DNA of 64,000 nt from NCBI GenBank assembly GCA_030340625.1, contig JAOPHQ010002561.1:496001-560000 (forward strand), read 5' to 3'. Origin of the DNA: Merluccius polli. Taxonomy: Eukaryota; Chordata; Actinopteri; Gadiformes; Merlucciidae. The notes beneath the pieces were generated by a model. It had not been told where the DNA came from. It was given only the letters and a program-made list of their open reading frames with translations, and did not search any database. The position numbers and the translations under genes are program-made. Shown here one piece after another: positions 1-30,800 of this stretch; position 1 is the stretch's first letter; each line of letters starts with the position of its first letter.

Positions 1-15390
<15,390 letters not shown>

Positions 15391-15800
15391 TCCTTGCATT
15401 ACCAGTGACCAATCGGGATGCGTTTCCCCCCTCTCCCAACACACTTAAGAAAACACGAATAACACAGCTGAAACTGCATGATTTTACCACACGATACAAA
15501 TACTCACTAGTTCACTATCTATACCTATTTATACTAGCTCCTAAGCTTTCACTTGTTGTGCTTCTCTGAATAGTAGATCTGTCTGCCTTTGAATGTGATT
15601 GTTTTAGCCGTTTTAGCTTGTGCTTCCGCTGGATATAAGAACTTATAATAACAGTGATGTGAAAACACCTTAACCCACTGCAGTGTGCTTCAATAAACGC
15701 TACTGGTTAGAACTGGAAACCACCCGTTCAGACTCTAGGGTCTTTCTTTTATGCCCATTCACAATTTTTCATTCAATAAAAAGTTTTACTGTACAAAAAT
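15391..15800 (+). other. sptan1 3' UTR with two AATAAA signals
   Basis: The sequence after the stop is AT-rich and noncoding. AATAAA occurs at 15692-15697 and 15775-15780. The convergent dync2i2 stop is at 15888, so the two 3' ends are within about 100-200 bp or overlap; no canonical AATAAA for dync2i2 was seen on the minus strand nearby, only a CATAAA variant at about 15750. Confidence 0.7.
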
Positions 15801-15887
15801 ACACACAATGATAGATATACAGCAATAAATACATGCTACAAAAGATCCGATTATAAAGTGCCAATTCATGTTATTGCAAATAAAACA

Positions 15888-18605
15888 TCATTCTGCCACT
15901 TCATTGGCCAGTTGCTCCAGCTGGGCTATCTCTCGGGGTCCCTGCTTGGTCAAGTCGGAGCTCAGGTGCCAGATGTTGAGAGTACCGTCCATGTTGCCCA
16001 CAGCCAGCAGGTCGGTGTTGGCGGCGTTGAAGGCCAGACATGTGGCAGCTTTGCCCCCACTGCCGTGCTCGATGGTGGCCACCGGCCTTGCAGATCTCCT
16101 GCCCAAGTCAAAGATCTGCACCACACCTGGAGTAGGGAGGGGACGTTACTTTAGAAACACAGTATGTTTCTAATGTAACAATATCACTCACATTTTGTGT
16201 GTGATATTGTTTTGATTGATTGTTACTCAAAGACTCTTGCTGTTAATACCTATCTGTGGCCGTTTCATTTAATGCTGATCTCCCAACAGATACGTCATAA
16301 GATGTCAATAGATTTTATGTTGTGTGCACTCATTTTAAACACTTCCAGACCATTTCATAAAAAAATGCAATGCAACGATTTACCCAAGCACATGGTGATT
16401 TAGGCTACACATATATAATATCCTAGTCAACAAAACAACCCGCTGTACCATGTCCAGTGGCTGCAGCGAACACCAGGGGTCTGGTTGGGGACCAGCTCAC
16501 GTCAAACACGTAGGCGTCAGACACCCGGAGAGACAGCAGAGGACTGGCCTGCAGGAGGGAGTGGAGGTGGGCCAGGCCATCTGTACCCACACTCAGAAAG
16601 AGGTTCCTTTTTAGAGACAAGAAAAACAAAATAATCAATGACTTAATACAAGGACTTGCATGGTGACAACATGGTGGTTGAGTTATAGAGCAAATATTTT
16701 CATCATCAGCCTTGACTTTTAATTCCTGGTATCTTGTGTAGCCACAAATTTACAAAAAATTACAAAGTATTTTTACAATCCGCAACCGAGAAACACAACC
16801 CAAATGTATTTACAAATGCAACGCTAATCGATAGGTTTCATTAAGTGGCGATGGTCACCTGTGAAGGTTTTTACACTAGACACAAAAAAATAGAGCTGTG
16901 CTAAAAAAAAAAAAAAGACGCATAGTCGCACAGCTCTTCGCATAAATGTGAAATACAATTTGAGAGGATTTCATAAATGGATTTTTGACTTTTTTTGTTT
17001 TAATTTGTTTTTCCTTATTTCATAATTCATCACCTGTGGAAAAGGGTACAGCGAATATCTAACATAGTGGGTGGTCACCTGTGGAAAGGGGAACAGTGAA
17101 TGGCGTGGATGGGGCTGCGGCGTGGCCGGAAGGAGAACACCGCTGGGGCCTTGAGGGCCAGGCTGTGGTCCTGGTCCTGGTCCTGGGAGGACGGTACGGC
17201 GGCCGGCGTCTGGGAGGAGAAGGAACACTTAAGCAGCAGACCGCCCTCCGAGCCCACCAGGAAGGTGTCAGGATCCCAGGGGGCCAGAGCCAGGGAGGTG
17301 ATGCCCACGTGGCTGCTGCCTCTGGCCTGAGGATGGGGGTGAAGCACAACAGGTTGGTGGTTAGTAACCAGTGAACCCAAAATTATGGTTTTTTGTTTTA
17401 AACCTGTTGGTATATCTTTTATGATCTTGAACACTTACAGTAGACTTTGCCATTTCTTACTAAAATAAGAGTGATATATGTGAAGACGCACGTGTTTTGA
17501 TGCATGTGAAGATACATGTGATATGATAAATGTGAAGATACATGTGATATGATGCATGTGAAGGTGCATGTGATATGATGCATGTGAAGGTGCATGTGAT
17601 ATGATGCATGCGAAGGTGCATGTGATATGATGCATGTGAAGATGCATGTGATATGATGCATGTGAAGATGCATGTGATATGATGCATGTGATATGATGCA
17701 TGTGAATCATCAACCATATCAAACGCATTTGATATGATTCATGTGAAAATGCATGCGTGCTAAGGAGAGCCTCACCTTGGTGTGTGCGCTGCTGCTATGT
17801 GGTACTTGTTGTGTGATCAGGGCATATCCTGCATGCAGAACCAGCGTCCCAGGGTCTGGATCCAGGGTCCACAGCAGCACCCTACCTCCCGAACTGGCAC
17901 TCAGCACCCCAAACTCTCCTCTCTTCTCAAGGGGCACCCATGCAACCTGGAGAGACAGAGCATTCCTTCATGTTTTCCATCCAAATGCATCTCCATCTAC
18001 TCAGAAGAAAAAAATGTCATTTTGGACCATTAGGTAAGTATGTCTATTTTATGTTTGTGCATAGTATTTAACGTATGTTTCTATATGTACATTTTTACAT
18101 TTACATATGGTATATACATTTTCATACACTTTTTTCATATTGTACACCTTATTCTGGGCTACTTTTTGTGTTTTTACTTAAATGTAATCTATTCTCCTTC
18201 TGTAATCTTGAGCTGATTGTAACAGCAACAATTTCCCCCCAAGGGACCAATAAAGGAATGGGAATATCTCAGAGTAAAGTAAAGTAAAGCTCAGACGATG
18301 TTTGAGAGACGGATGAACTCACCTGATAGACTGCTTCACGGTGACTCTGAGCAGACATTCCAGTTTGAGCCACTACAGAGTCCTGGCTCTTACTGGTGTC
18401 CCAGACCACCACCTCCCCACTGTACAGACCTCCTAATACCACACCCACACCCACACACACACACACACCGGCTGTTATGACCAATGGCAGGAGATTGCTG
18501 ACATAAGCTATAGATATTTGATGATCCATTTTAGCAAACTGTGTATACAAACTGACTAATGATTCATAGCCATGAGCAAACTACTACTATCACTTAGTGT
18601 GTAGA

Positions 18606-18660
<55 letters not shown>

Positions 18661-19847
18661 AAACCAAAAGAGATCGCAGACACAAATACCTGCGATGAGG
18701 GAGGGGCGCGTCGGGTGAAAGGAGATGGCCATGACTGCCGTGCTGACGTCTATGGTCAGATCGGCTTGTTTTGGGTTCAGGCCTCGGCGGTCCACGTTCC
18801 ACGTGCATACATATGACGCCTCGGTGCTCCAGTCTCCATCGTCAATACTGCCAGACACCAAAGTAGATTATTTAGTGGAGGATAAAGTGGTGCAGCTATA
18901 GGAGGCTTTCAATAATGTGATCTGAAGTTCCAGTAAAGAAGTTCAAGCCCGGCATCTTTGTACTCCTTGACCACAAATTGAGAATAACCAAGCAACCATG
19001 TGTTGTTATATAATAATGGTGAACAATTGACCCTCCTTTACCTAATGTACTTTTGACACAAGACAAACTTTATGACATGGTAAACCTCCTGTGTTGGTCT
19101 CTTTAATGGACGACCTCACACATACCGTCCATAAGCACCGGCCACAACAGAACCGGTGCAGTTCCACGACATGCTTGTAACATGAAGCCCTTTCTCCTGA
19201 GCACTGGGATCCTGGAGGCAATGTAGGCACGAAACCTGCAACACAAACACACAATTACATTATACGAGAAGAGGTCATACATTTGAGAGAACAGCTCCAG
19301 GAAATGTCCCATGTGTGTGGGGTCCAACACCGCTCTCCGACTCACCGACTGACTTCTGTCTTCCCAGTTCACTTGAAACCCATCGAAGGCGTGACTTTTG
19401 GCATTTTTGGCCAACTCCCTGATGACCATGGCCTCCACCCGTCCCAGGAAGTCCTGCAGCCCGGGCGGCTCAGCCTCCTGCAGGCTGAGGTGTGTGAGAA
19501 GATGCTCCGCCAGCTGGTCCTGAGGCTGCGTCTGGCTGCTGGTTGCCGTGGTGACCACCGTCTGCACCTCGGCCTCGGCGCTGGTCACCGCTTTCGTTTG
19601 GCATCCTCTCTGAAATGACGACAGCACGTGGTTAAGCTCTCCTCTTGATTCAACACGTGGCTTACAGTTTAACATGTGACCATAACGTGACTGTGGCACT
19701 GCGGTTTGCATTGGACACCGACACTGAATTGAACGGTTGTGATCGCATTAATCGATCTATTTAACGTACCGACTGCTGTGTTAACCGTTGAGATTTTCTC
19801 CAAAGCGACTCGACGCCGACACAGTCCAATGTCTCGTCGCTAAACAT
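15888..19847 (-). CDS. dync2i2: Cytoplasmic dynein-2 intermediate chain 2 (WDR34), complete, 511 aa
   Basis: Exons in gene order: 19770-19847, 19346-19609, 19126-19235, 18690-18847, 18323-18432, 17776-17946, 17079-17326, 16449-16606, 15888-16126. All phases join, from ATG at 19847 to TGA at 15888. Human WDR34 is about 536 aa. The first 115 residues are an acidic/polar arm, including three xQT motifs (CQT, VQT, SQT), the type of site that holds dynein light chain DYNLL. The rest is a WD40 propeller: MSWNCTGSVVAGAYGRIDDG, GGLYSGEVVVWDTS, GRVLLWTLD, FLVGSEGGLLLKCSF, LFLSVGTDGLAHLHS and LLAVGNMDGTLNIWHLS are its blade strands. Dynein-2 drives retrograde intraflagellar transport in cilia; WDR34 pairs with WDR60. 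The position next to sptan1 and set is as in human. Confidence 0.97.
17474..17760. repeat. 26-bp minisatellite in a dync2i2 intron
   Basis: Units of the form GATGCATGTGAAGGTGCATG plus TGATAT repeat about ten times with small variants (AAGGTG/AAGATG, TGT/TGC). They fill most of the intron 17327-17775. Confidence 0.93.
18040..18290 (+). mobile_element. LINE 3'-end fragment
   Basis: An AT-rich stretch ends TTGAGCTGATTGTAACAGC, AACAATTTCCCCCC, then GGGACCAATAAAGGAAT. This is the form of the 3' ends at 31700-31790, 25540-25570 and 26130-26180. No reverse transcriptase sequence remains. It is antisense to dync2i2. Confidence 0.6.
18608..18654. repeat. (AT)n microsatellite
   Basis: About 46 bp of TA in the dync2i2 intron between the exons at 18323-18432 and 18690-18847. 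Confidence 0.97.
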
Positions 19848-20367
19848 GCTAATTTCGGATGCAAACTAAATCGTTTTTGCTTGAAATGTTAGCGTACACC
19901 ATGTCACTTCTTTACTTTAACACAATAGGATGTTGGCTACAGCGGACGGCTAGGAGACGGACCGCCAGCCGTCACTATGGTTACAACCGGATGTAGTCAA
20001 GGGACCAGCGAACGCATTTCCGTTTAGCTGAGGTCACATTTTTAAGTGGCAGCACAGGAGTATTATTATTTTCCACCACTGAATTTGGATACATTTGTAA
20101 TTTCATAACCTCTCGTTATTACGCGAGACGACTTCTGATTTGTTTACTTTATACCAATACAATGTATTGGCAAGCAACGGGTTTAGCCTCGGTAAGTTAG
20201 TGGCCTAGTTATTTATCCAGGTCTAAAAAGGCACATCAAGACAAATAATGGAAAGGAGTTATTGGTTTAATTTATGATTGCATCATAAGGGACAATTTCT
20301 CTTGGTATTTTGAATACAAAAACTTCTGCTGAAGTCTAAAATTACTTCAAACATACATGTACATTGA
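19848..20367. other. Spacer between dync2i2 start and set 3' end
   Basis: This 0.5-kb interval should hold the dync2i2 promoter and 5' UTR. CpGs are moderately frequent at about 19920-20000 and 20110-20190. No TATA box or coding sequence was seen. Confidence 0.5.
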
Positions 20368-21060
20368 TTTATTGTTACAAAGCCTCTTTTACACTTTGCT
20401 ATCCAATGCACAAATATTGCAGGCTACCTGGATCATTGAGCCCCCGCCCACCCACACCCACACCCACACAAAATGTAGCACAAAAAACAATTATTTTTTT
20501 TATTACAAATTGTGAATTCCAAGCTTTAGCTGCTGGAGGACAAGAGAACAAACACACATCCAATGATATGCCCCCACCAGCCCCAACCTCCTCAACCTGT
20601 AGACATTCAATCCCCTCCAAAAACTTGAATACTGGCATACCAAGATAACCCCTGAAATGTTGAAACGAGTTGGTACTTCTGTTTAGCAGAAGTACAATAA
20701 AGGAAAAGCAAATTAGGCTCCCAAAACCACGACTATTCTAGTCTATTTCATCCATCGCACCGCAATACAAAACATTTGATATCTGCATAGGACATGCAGC
20801 AGTAAAATACATACATAGATGTTTGCATATATTCTTGAGATGTAATAATAGTCAAGACTTTCTAGAGAACCACCCTGAAACTATGACTAAGAAAAGGCTC
20901 TTTGTCTTGAAACATGGCATGTATGACAGGCCATGACTGGAAAAACAAAAAATTCTGAAATAAAACAAAGAACGGAAAGAGGGAAACTTGAACGAACACA
21001 CAAAGCGGGTTGCTTCCTAGGGTTGAGAACGAAGGAGCGGTAGACAAATCATTATGAAGC
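20368..21060 (-). other. set 3' UTR with polyadenylation signal
   Basis: Noncoding sequence after the set stop. AATAAA on the minus strand lies at 20373-20368, about 690 nt downstream of the stop. Assignment of this signal to set is inference. Confidence 0.55.
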
Positions 21061-25026
<3,966 letters not shown>

Positions 25027-25260
25027 GGCGGCTCACCTCACCTTGTCCGTCTCTAACTGAGTGATATCTGAGTATTAGTTTGGGGACGGTATTAAGGCGG
25101 CAGAAGTAAAGTTGCACGGAGCGGCGCTGCCCACCGTGTTTCCTCCCCACGATGTGGACGACGGGAGGTTTCACACACACGCTTCTTTTCTAGCCTTGTT
25201 CTGGCGGCCCGGCGGCGGCGTCGCGGTGCGTTACCGCCCCCTAGCGGCCTGGTGTGTGCA
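25027..25260 (-). promoter_or_regulatory. Probable set promoter and 5' UTR, GC-rich
   Basis: Directly upstream of the set ATG; GC-rich with dense CpG at 25195-25255. The stretch CGCCCCCTAGCGG at 25235-25247 resembles the CTCF core (two mismatches by eye to TGCCMYCTRSTGG). No TATA box was seen. Promoter assignment is by position. Confidence 0.5.
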
Positions 25261-25329
25261 CTGACCGTCCAGAGGTCAGCACTGCACCCACACCGATGCA
25301 GCTCATAACATAATGCAAGTTTTGTTTAT

Positions 25330-25569
25330 GCTATGCGTAATAAATGATGATATCCCGGTGTCTTTTCTTCCTGTGGCCATCAGACTGTATAACTCATCTA
25401 CCTTTGGTTTATTTATTCATTTATCTTCTTTTTTTTTCTTTGTCCTTGTCCTATTCTGTGTTTTTTATTTTTGTTTTTATTTTTTCTACCTCAGTGTTTT
25501 ATTCTATTTTATTTTATTGTATTCAAATACCGGACTGCTATGACAATTTCCTTTCGGGGATGAATAAAG

Positions 25570-25664
<95 letters not shown>

Positions 25665-25670
25665 CCTCCG
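25330..25670 (+). mobile_element. LINE 3' end with (ATCT)n tail
   Basis: A frame reading SFLPVAIRLYNSS resembles the C-terminus of fish LINE ORF2 proteins. It is followed by an AT-rich 3' UTR, CTTTCGGGGATGAATAAAGT and then about 95 bp of TATC repeats (25568-25662). The 5' part is missing, as usual for truncated LINE copies. Confidence 0.7.
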
Positions 25671-25689
25671 GTCGCAAGAGCAACTGTGC

Positions 25690-26180
25690 CCTGAGCAAAT
25701 GTCACTTTATCATTTTTACCCCATTTTCACTTCATCACTTTATTTAGTAGTACTGTACCTTAATTTATGCTGCTAAAAAATGCTGCTACAATTGTATCAC
25801 TTTTACCACTGTTACTACTGTTACCACTCCTTTTCACTTATTTAGTTTATACTTATTTTATTTCATTTTACTGTATGCTGCTAAATTGCACGGTGCGTAT
25901 TGTTGTATATTGTGTATACCTACGTTTAACTGCAATTGTTGTTGCATTTTGTCACATTTAGTACTTATATTACCTGTAAGTGCTTGCATTTTGTTGCACT
26001 TAGTTAATTGTTTGATTTATTTTATGTTAAGCCTTTATTTTATTTTATTTATTTTATGTTAGCTTATTTTTACTCCAACCCTGTATTACCTTCCCACCTT
26101 TGTATTACACCCTTGTATTGCAACTGTTGCACAGTAATTTTCCTCGGGATAAATAAAGCTTCTTGAATCTTGAATCTTGA
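25690..26180 (+). mobile_element. Second LINE 3'-end-like fragment with (TTGAATC)n tail
   Basis: AT-rich sequence with repeated TTTATTTTATTT ends in TTTTCCTCGGGATAAATAAA and then GCTTCTTGAATC copies. It lies in the same orientation as the copy just upstream. Confidence 0.6.
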
Positions 26181-27170
26181 ATACTTTACACTAATCATTT
26201 GTACAGGGCTATATGATGCTATGACATCACATGCAGCCAACTCTAACTAAACACTAACACTAAATCACATGGACTGCTGTCTGAGGCCCACTGCCTCTCA
26301 CAATGACTGGATACACGTGGATGTACATCCATGGGCTGAACACTTTAATTCACATTTGACTTCTATCTGGAATATCACTGTGGGTTGTTGAATTGTTTTG
26401 TTTACATGCTGAAAAGGTCATCTGAACCTCTTGTGTGATGATTTAGTGAAATTGTATAGTTTATAGAAAAGGTGTGTAACTAAATATGTGTTGAAAGAGG
26501 ACTATCCATTAATTGGTTATTAAGTATGCATGCTTATGTTTCTTTGGCATGTCCCATATAGCCTACCACATTACATTTCCATCACTATTGTAGACCTATA
26601 TCATTTTTAAGATAATTTAAGATAATTTGTAGATAATAAGATAATTTATGTATTTAATTGTGCGTCATAACTTTAATCCAAACAATAATAATAATCTAAA
26701 CCGGGGACATCAGAAATATCCTATGGGTCTCTATACGTCTGCCTGGTCGTCCTTCCTCTCCAATGACCTGTCTATTCAAAGCATCTCCATGACAGGTGTC
26801 GCAGTATTCAAAGTACATCGGCAGGTGTTTTGAATGCTGCGAGCTGATTGGTCCGCTGGATGATTTGTCACTCCGAGGTCCACCAATCGGACGGACTGTT
26901 GCTGACGTCGCCCTCGAGCGCAGGTTCATTTCAAACAATTGGGAGAAGTCCGAGATTGCGGAGACCGCTCGTTAATGAGGACACAGCATTGAAGTAGAAA
27001 AATGAAGGGTTTAATCTAGCATGCTTTCATATTGCTGTCGTAATTCGGTGTTTTAACTAAAGGACTACGGAGTCCGGGTCATTTCGGTCCTGTAAATCAG
27101 GAACTTCAACTTCACGGCGGTGTGTCCTGTGAATGCAGACCTAGCAGCAGTCTCTCCGGAGTTGACAGCC
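26181..27170. other. Upstream region and 5' UTR of pkn3
   Basis: AT-rich to about 26700, then more CpG-rich from 26840 to 27170, up to the pkn3 start codon. The segment 26840-26960 contains GCTGATTGGTCC, an inverted CCAAT box (26846-26851), and CACCAATCGG, a near CCAAT box (26881-26885), typical of proximal promoters. No gene was recognised. Confidence 0.45.
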
Positions 27171-27756
27171 ATGTCAGGTTTGGCGGTACAGGTAGGCTAT
27201 GTCTCAGTTGCTAAACGTATGTATACAAAGAATGACTCTTCACATAGTTTTAATGTCAGCGAGTCGTCGTTGTTGTTATTCCACTACATACTTATCAGGC
27301 CATTTTACGGTCACTTGTCTGACTAGAGCTACTACATCATGTCTGACTAACGCACCTGTTGTTCCTGTTTATCTGGATTCCTCCCTTTCCTCGCTGTCTC
27401 CCAGACCTGAACATTATGTACACACCTGTAATGTTATATTTGATGTCATCATGACCTTTTTACTTTTCTCACAGTATCACATTGGTTACTTTGAAACACT
27501 GAATTGAATGATCGTTCATTTTATGTATTCGTTGAATGTCTGTCTTTAAATCAATGGGTATTGTTTCATGTTGTTTTTAATTCTCTGTGGTGATATTATT
27601 TATAACACACATGTTGTGAAAAGCTACTTTTGGGTTTACTGTAGTTTACTCTTTTAGCAGAAGGTGAAGTTGTGGCCTTTTTCTTCTTCTTCTGTCTCAA
27701 CTCTCTAGCTTAGACGTAGTTTATCCTTATTGTTGTTATTACCGACATGGGCTTAG

Positions 27757-27832
<76 letters not shown>

Positions 27833-30800
27833 GCGCGCGCGCGATGGAAAACTCCTTTTAATTGCTACTCGTCCAAAATGGTTTAATTTCCGAATTTAAT
27901 AATTATGCAATGGGCTTATATTTAAATGCCAGTATGGCTTTTACTGTACTTTTTTAAAGAAACTTGACATTGAAATTGTTTCAGTATAATCAGCAAGAAA
28001 AAAAGGTTAATATAATGTCATTGTGAACTGTAAAACCTGAATACTGATACGTACTGTATGTACGTGCGATAACTCAATATTATTTGATTGGGCATATTGC
28101 CCAGTCCTGGGCGCTGAATCCCAGGTGGTCAGTGATGTTTGTAAATTTATTGTTTTAACCATTGGTTTGATAGCATGGCATTAATGTGCTTTAAATGTTA
28201 AACTAAATCAGTGAAATGCTCAGCCCTGTGATGGAGGCCCTCCCCTTCCTGATTTCTCAAAGAATTTCTCAGGTCAATTATCAGATACAGGGAGTGTTGT
28301 TGTTTTTTAGACTGTTGTCTCACTGCATGAATCTTAACAAGCTTCAGCTTGCACAAGGAGATACAAAACAATTGTCTGATGCAGAATTCATGGTTGCTTC
28401 ATGTATGGCAAGTCATCCAGACCAGGTCCATCCAAGACTGCAGGGCATCACACTATCGCCATCATGTTTGCATATGGCGGTAGTGGTATATAATATATCA
28501 TTCTTTCTGGAGAATGCTTTGTTTACTTACTGGGACCAATGTACTGGGAACTATGTTGTCCATGGAATGTTCTCCTCTCAGATTATTTCCATTGAAAGTC
28601 TTCTCTTCTATATTTAGTAGCACTAGAAATAATGCTAGTTACTAAAACATGCACCACATGTCAACATTTGGTGCACTTTTTTCGTCACTCTAAACGCATG
28701 CAAATTCTAGCCCTGCTGTTAATGGAGTGTCTTTCCATAATCTGCTGTTCATTTGTATGTAGTAATCAGTAGTTGTCATGGTTGTTGTTGTTGTGTTTCT
28801 CCACACTATAGGGCAGCTCCCTGCAGGGCCTAGATGATGGGGACATCTTGGATCCACAGTTTCAGCAGCGGCTGGAGGATGCCCGCATCCTCATCCGTCA
28901 GGAGATCCAGCGGGAGCTGAAGATCAAGGAAGCGGCGGAGAGGATGCGGCGCGCCGTGACCAACCGCAAGAGCGTGGCCGACGTGGAGGGTCAACTGAAG
29001 GTGTCGAACCGCAAGCTGGAGCGACTGCACTGGGAGCTCCAGGAGCTCCACGCCAGGGCTATGGCCACCGAGAAGGACAGCACCACAGGTGGCCATTTTA
29101 TAATGATGTAATCTGAACCTTCACACTTACTTATATATATTTTTTCTTTGGGGGGGGGGGGGGGGGGGGGGTAGGAACTAATAGTCTGTAGGAGATAAGA
29201 AGAAGGTTGGATAATATAAGAATAGGCTAGTTCTAGTCAGGAATGATGGGTGTGTATCACAAAAACATAGGGTTGAGTATAACACACAATGACCAAAGCA
29301 ATAACTATCGACTATACTATATGTGTGGTTTATAATGTGTGATGACAAATGTTGGTAAAAAAAATAAAATCCCCTAGAAATTCCCTTTTGAAATAAGTTA
29401 TTGGGTTCACCTCTGTGTAATCTTTGATCTGTGAGCATTTGAGCAGTCCTACTATGTTATAGCAGAACTTCTAGGGGGAGACGGCACAGAGCCTGGGCCG
29501 GAAACCAAAAATTGCATGGGGTGGCATTGCACCTTGTTTCCTGTTTCATTACGGAGATATTCTACCGAATATAAGTGGATGAAGCATTCACAAAGGAATT
29601 TTAAGTGGCCAGTCTACAGGGTATTGATTTGAAACCTTTACAGACAATTTTTTTTACAGTTTACTAGTGCTGACCTAGTTTGTGTTTGCTGTTCCCCCGC
29701 CTCCAGCAACATGATTGGTCAAAACAAATATGAAGCGCAAGAAAGTGAAATGCCTCACTCACACATATTTGAGCTTGTCTGCTATCTTTACTTTAGATTA
29801 TTAATCCAAAGACTGAGAGACTAAAGCTGCAGCAGACCTATTCCTTACCACCATATTTCCTCCAGGGGCTGGAGGCTCGGAGGCTGACGACAATCTGTCC
29901 CCAGACTGCTGCCGCTGGGAGGAGGTCACGTCTCCCCGGGCCAGCCGTGTCAATACACTGAAGAAACAGCTCACCATGGAGGTCAAGGTGAAGCATGGGG
30001 CGGAGAACTTCATCCAGACCTACACCAGCACCTCTGTCAAGGTGGGCGTTTCCCCAACAACTCCTTTTTGTGTTGTTCTTTGACCTATTCAACTGTGAAT
30101 GTACACCGACCGGTTTGATTTGTATGATGTCACTCGATATCACTTGAGCTGAAGTGGTTCAATGTGCTCGTGAATGAAAACAACCTATCAACTAACTAAC
30201 AAACCCTAACTATAAAGGTTGGATCTACAATAAAAGGTTGAATGACTCGCATGACCTGTTGGTCAGGTGTTGCTTTATTGCTCAACCGTCACCTATATTA
30301 TTTGACAGTGCTTCACAAATAGAATCCAATTGTGAGCCCTCTTGTCCCAATACAAGAGGGCAAAGCTGAACAAGAATTCTGAAAATGTTGATTTTAAGTA
30401 AGTGTTGAAAATGAAATGATCATCAGATCATGTAGAGGGTTTAATTTACATTAGAAGTACTGTTCAAGTACTGTTTGTCGGTGCTCTTCGATTCCGCCCA
30501 TGCTAAGAATGTATCCACTCACGGTATTGTAAGGCGCTTTGAATAAAAGTGTCCACCAAATGGCAATCAGCCACCAAATGGCATGAAGGCTAGTTTTTAC
30601 ACACCATAACAGAGTTTGTGTAATGGCTTGAGATTACCAAGAAGCATATTATGTAACTTACGGATAACCATTCTACCGGTACCTTTCTAATAGAAAATGC
30701 ATTTGAACATGGCAACCATTTATAATCTGTAAACTTGCCCACAAAGGCTTATATTGATTGTGTGTTCACTTCTTTACCCTTTTGTGTGTTACCGTCATCC

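Noticed and set aside
17419..17728. Met-His-rich open frames over the 26-bp repeat
   Set aside because: They come from the minisatellite in a dync2i2 intron and do not join any exon in phase.
27120..27170. In-frame upstream extension of pkn3
   Set aside because: It would start with GTG rather than ATG; the ATG at 27171 has a good context.
28216..28617. 133-codon open frame in pkn3 intron 1
   Set aside because: No family resemblance and low-complexity composition; lies in AT-rich intron.
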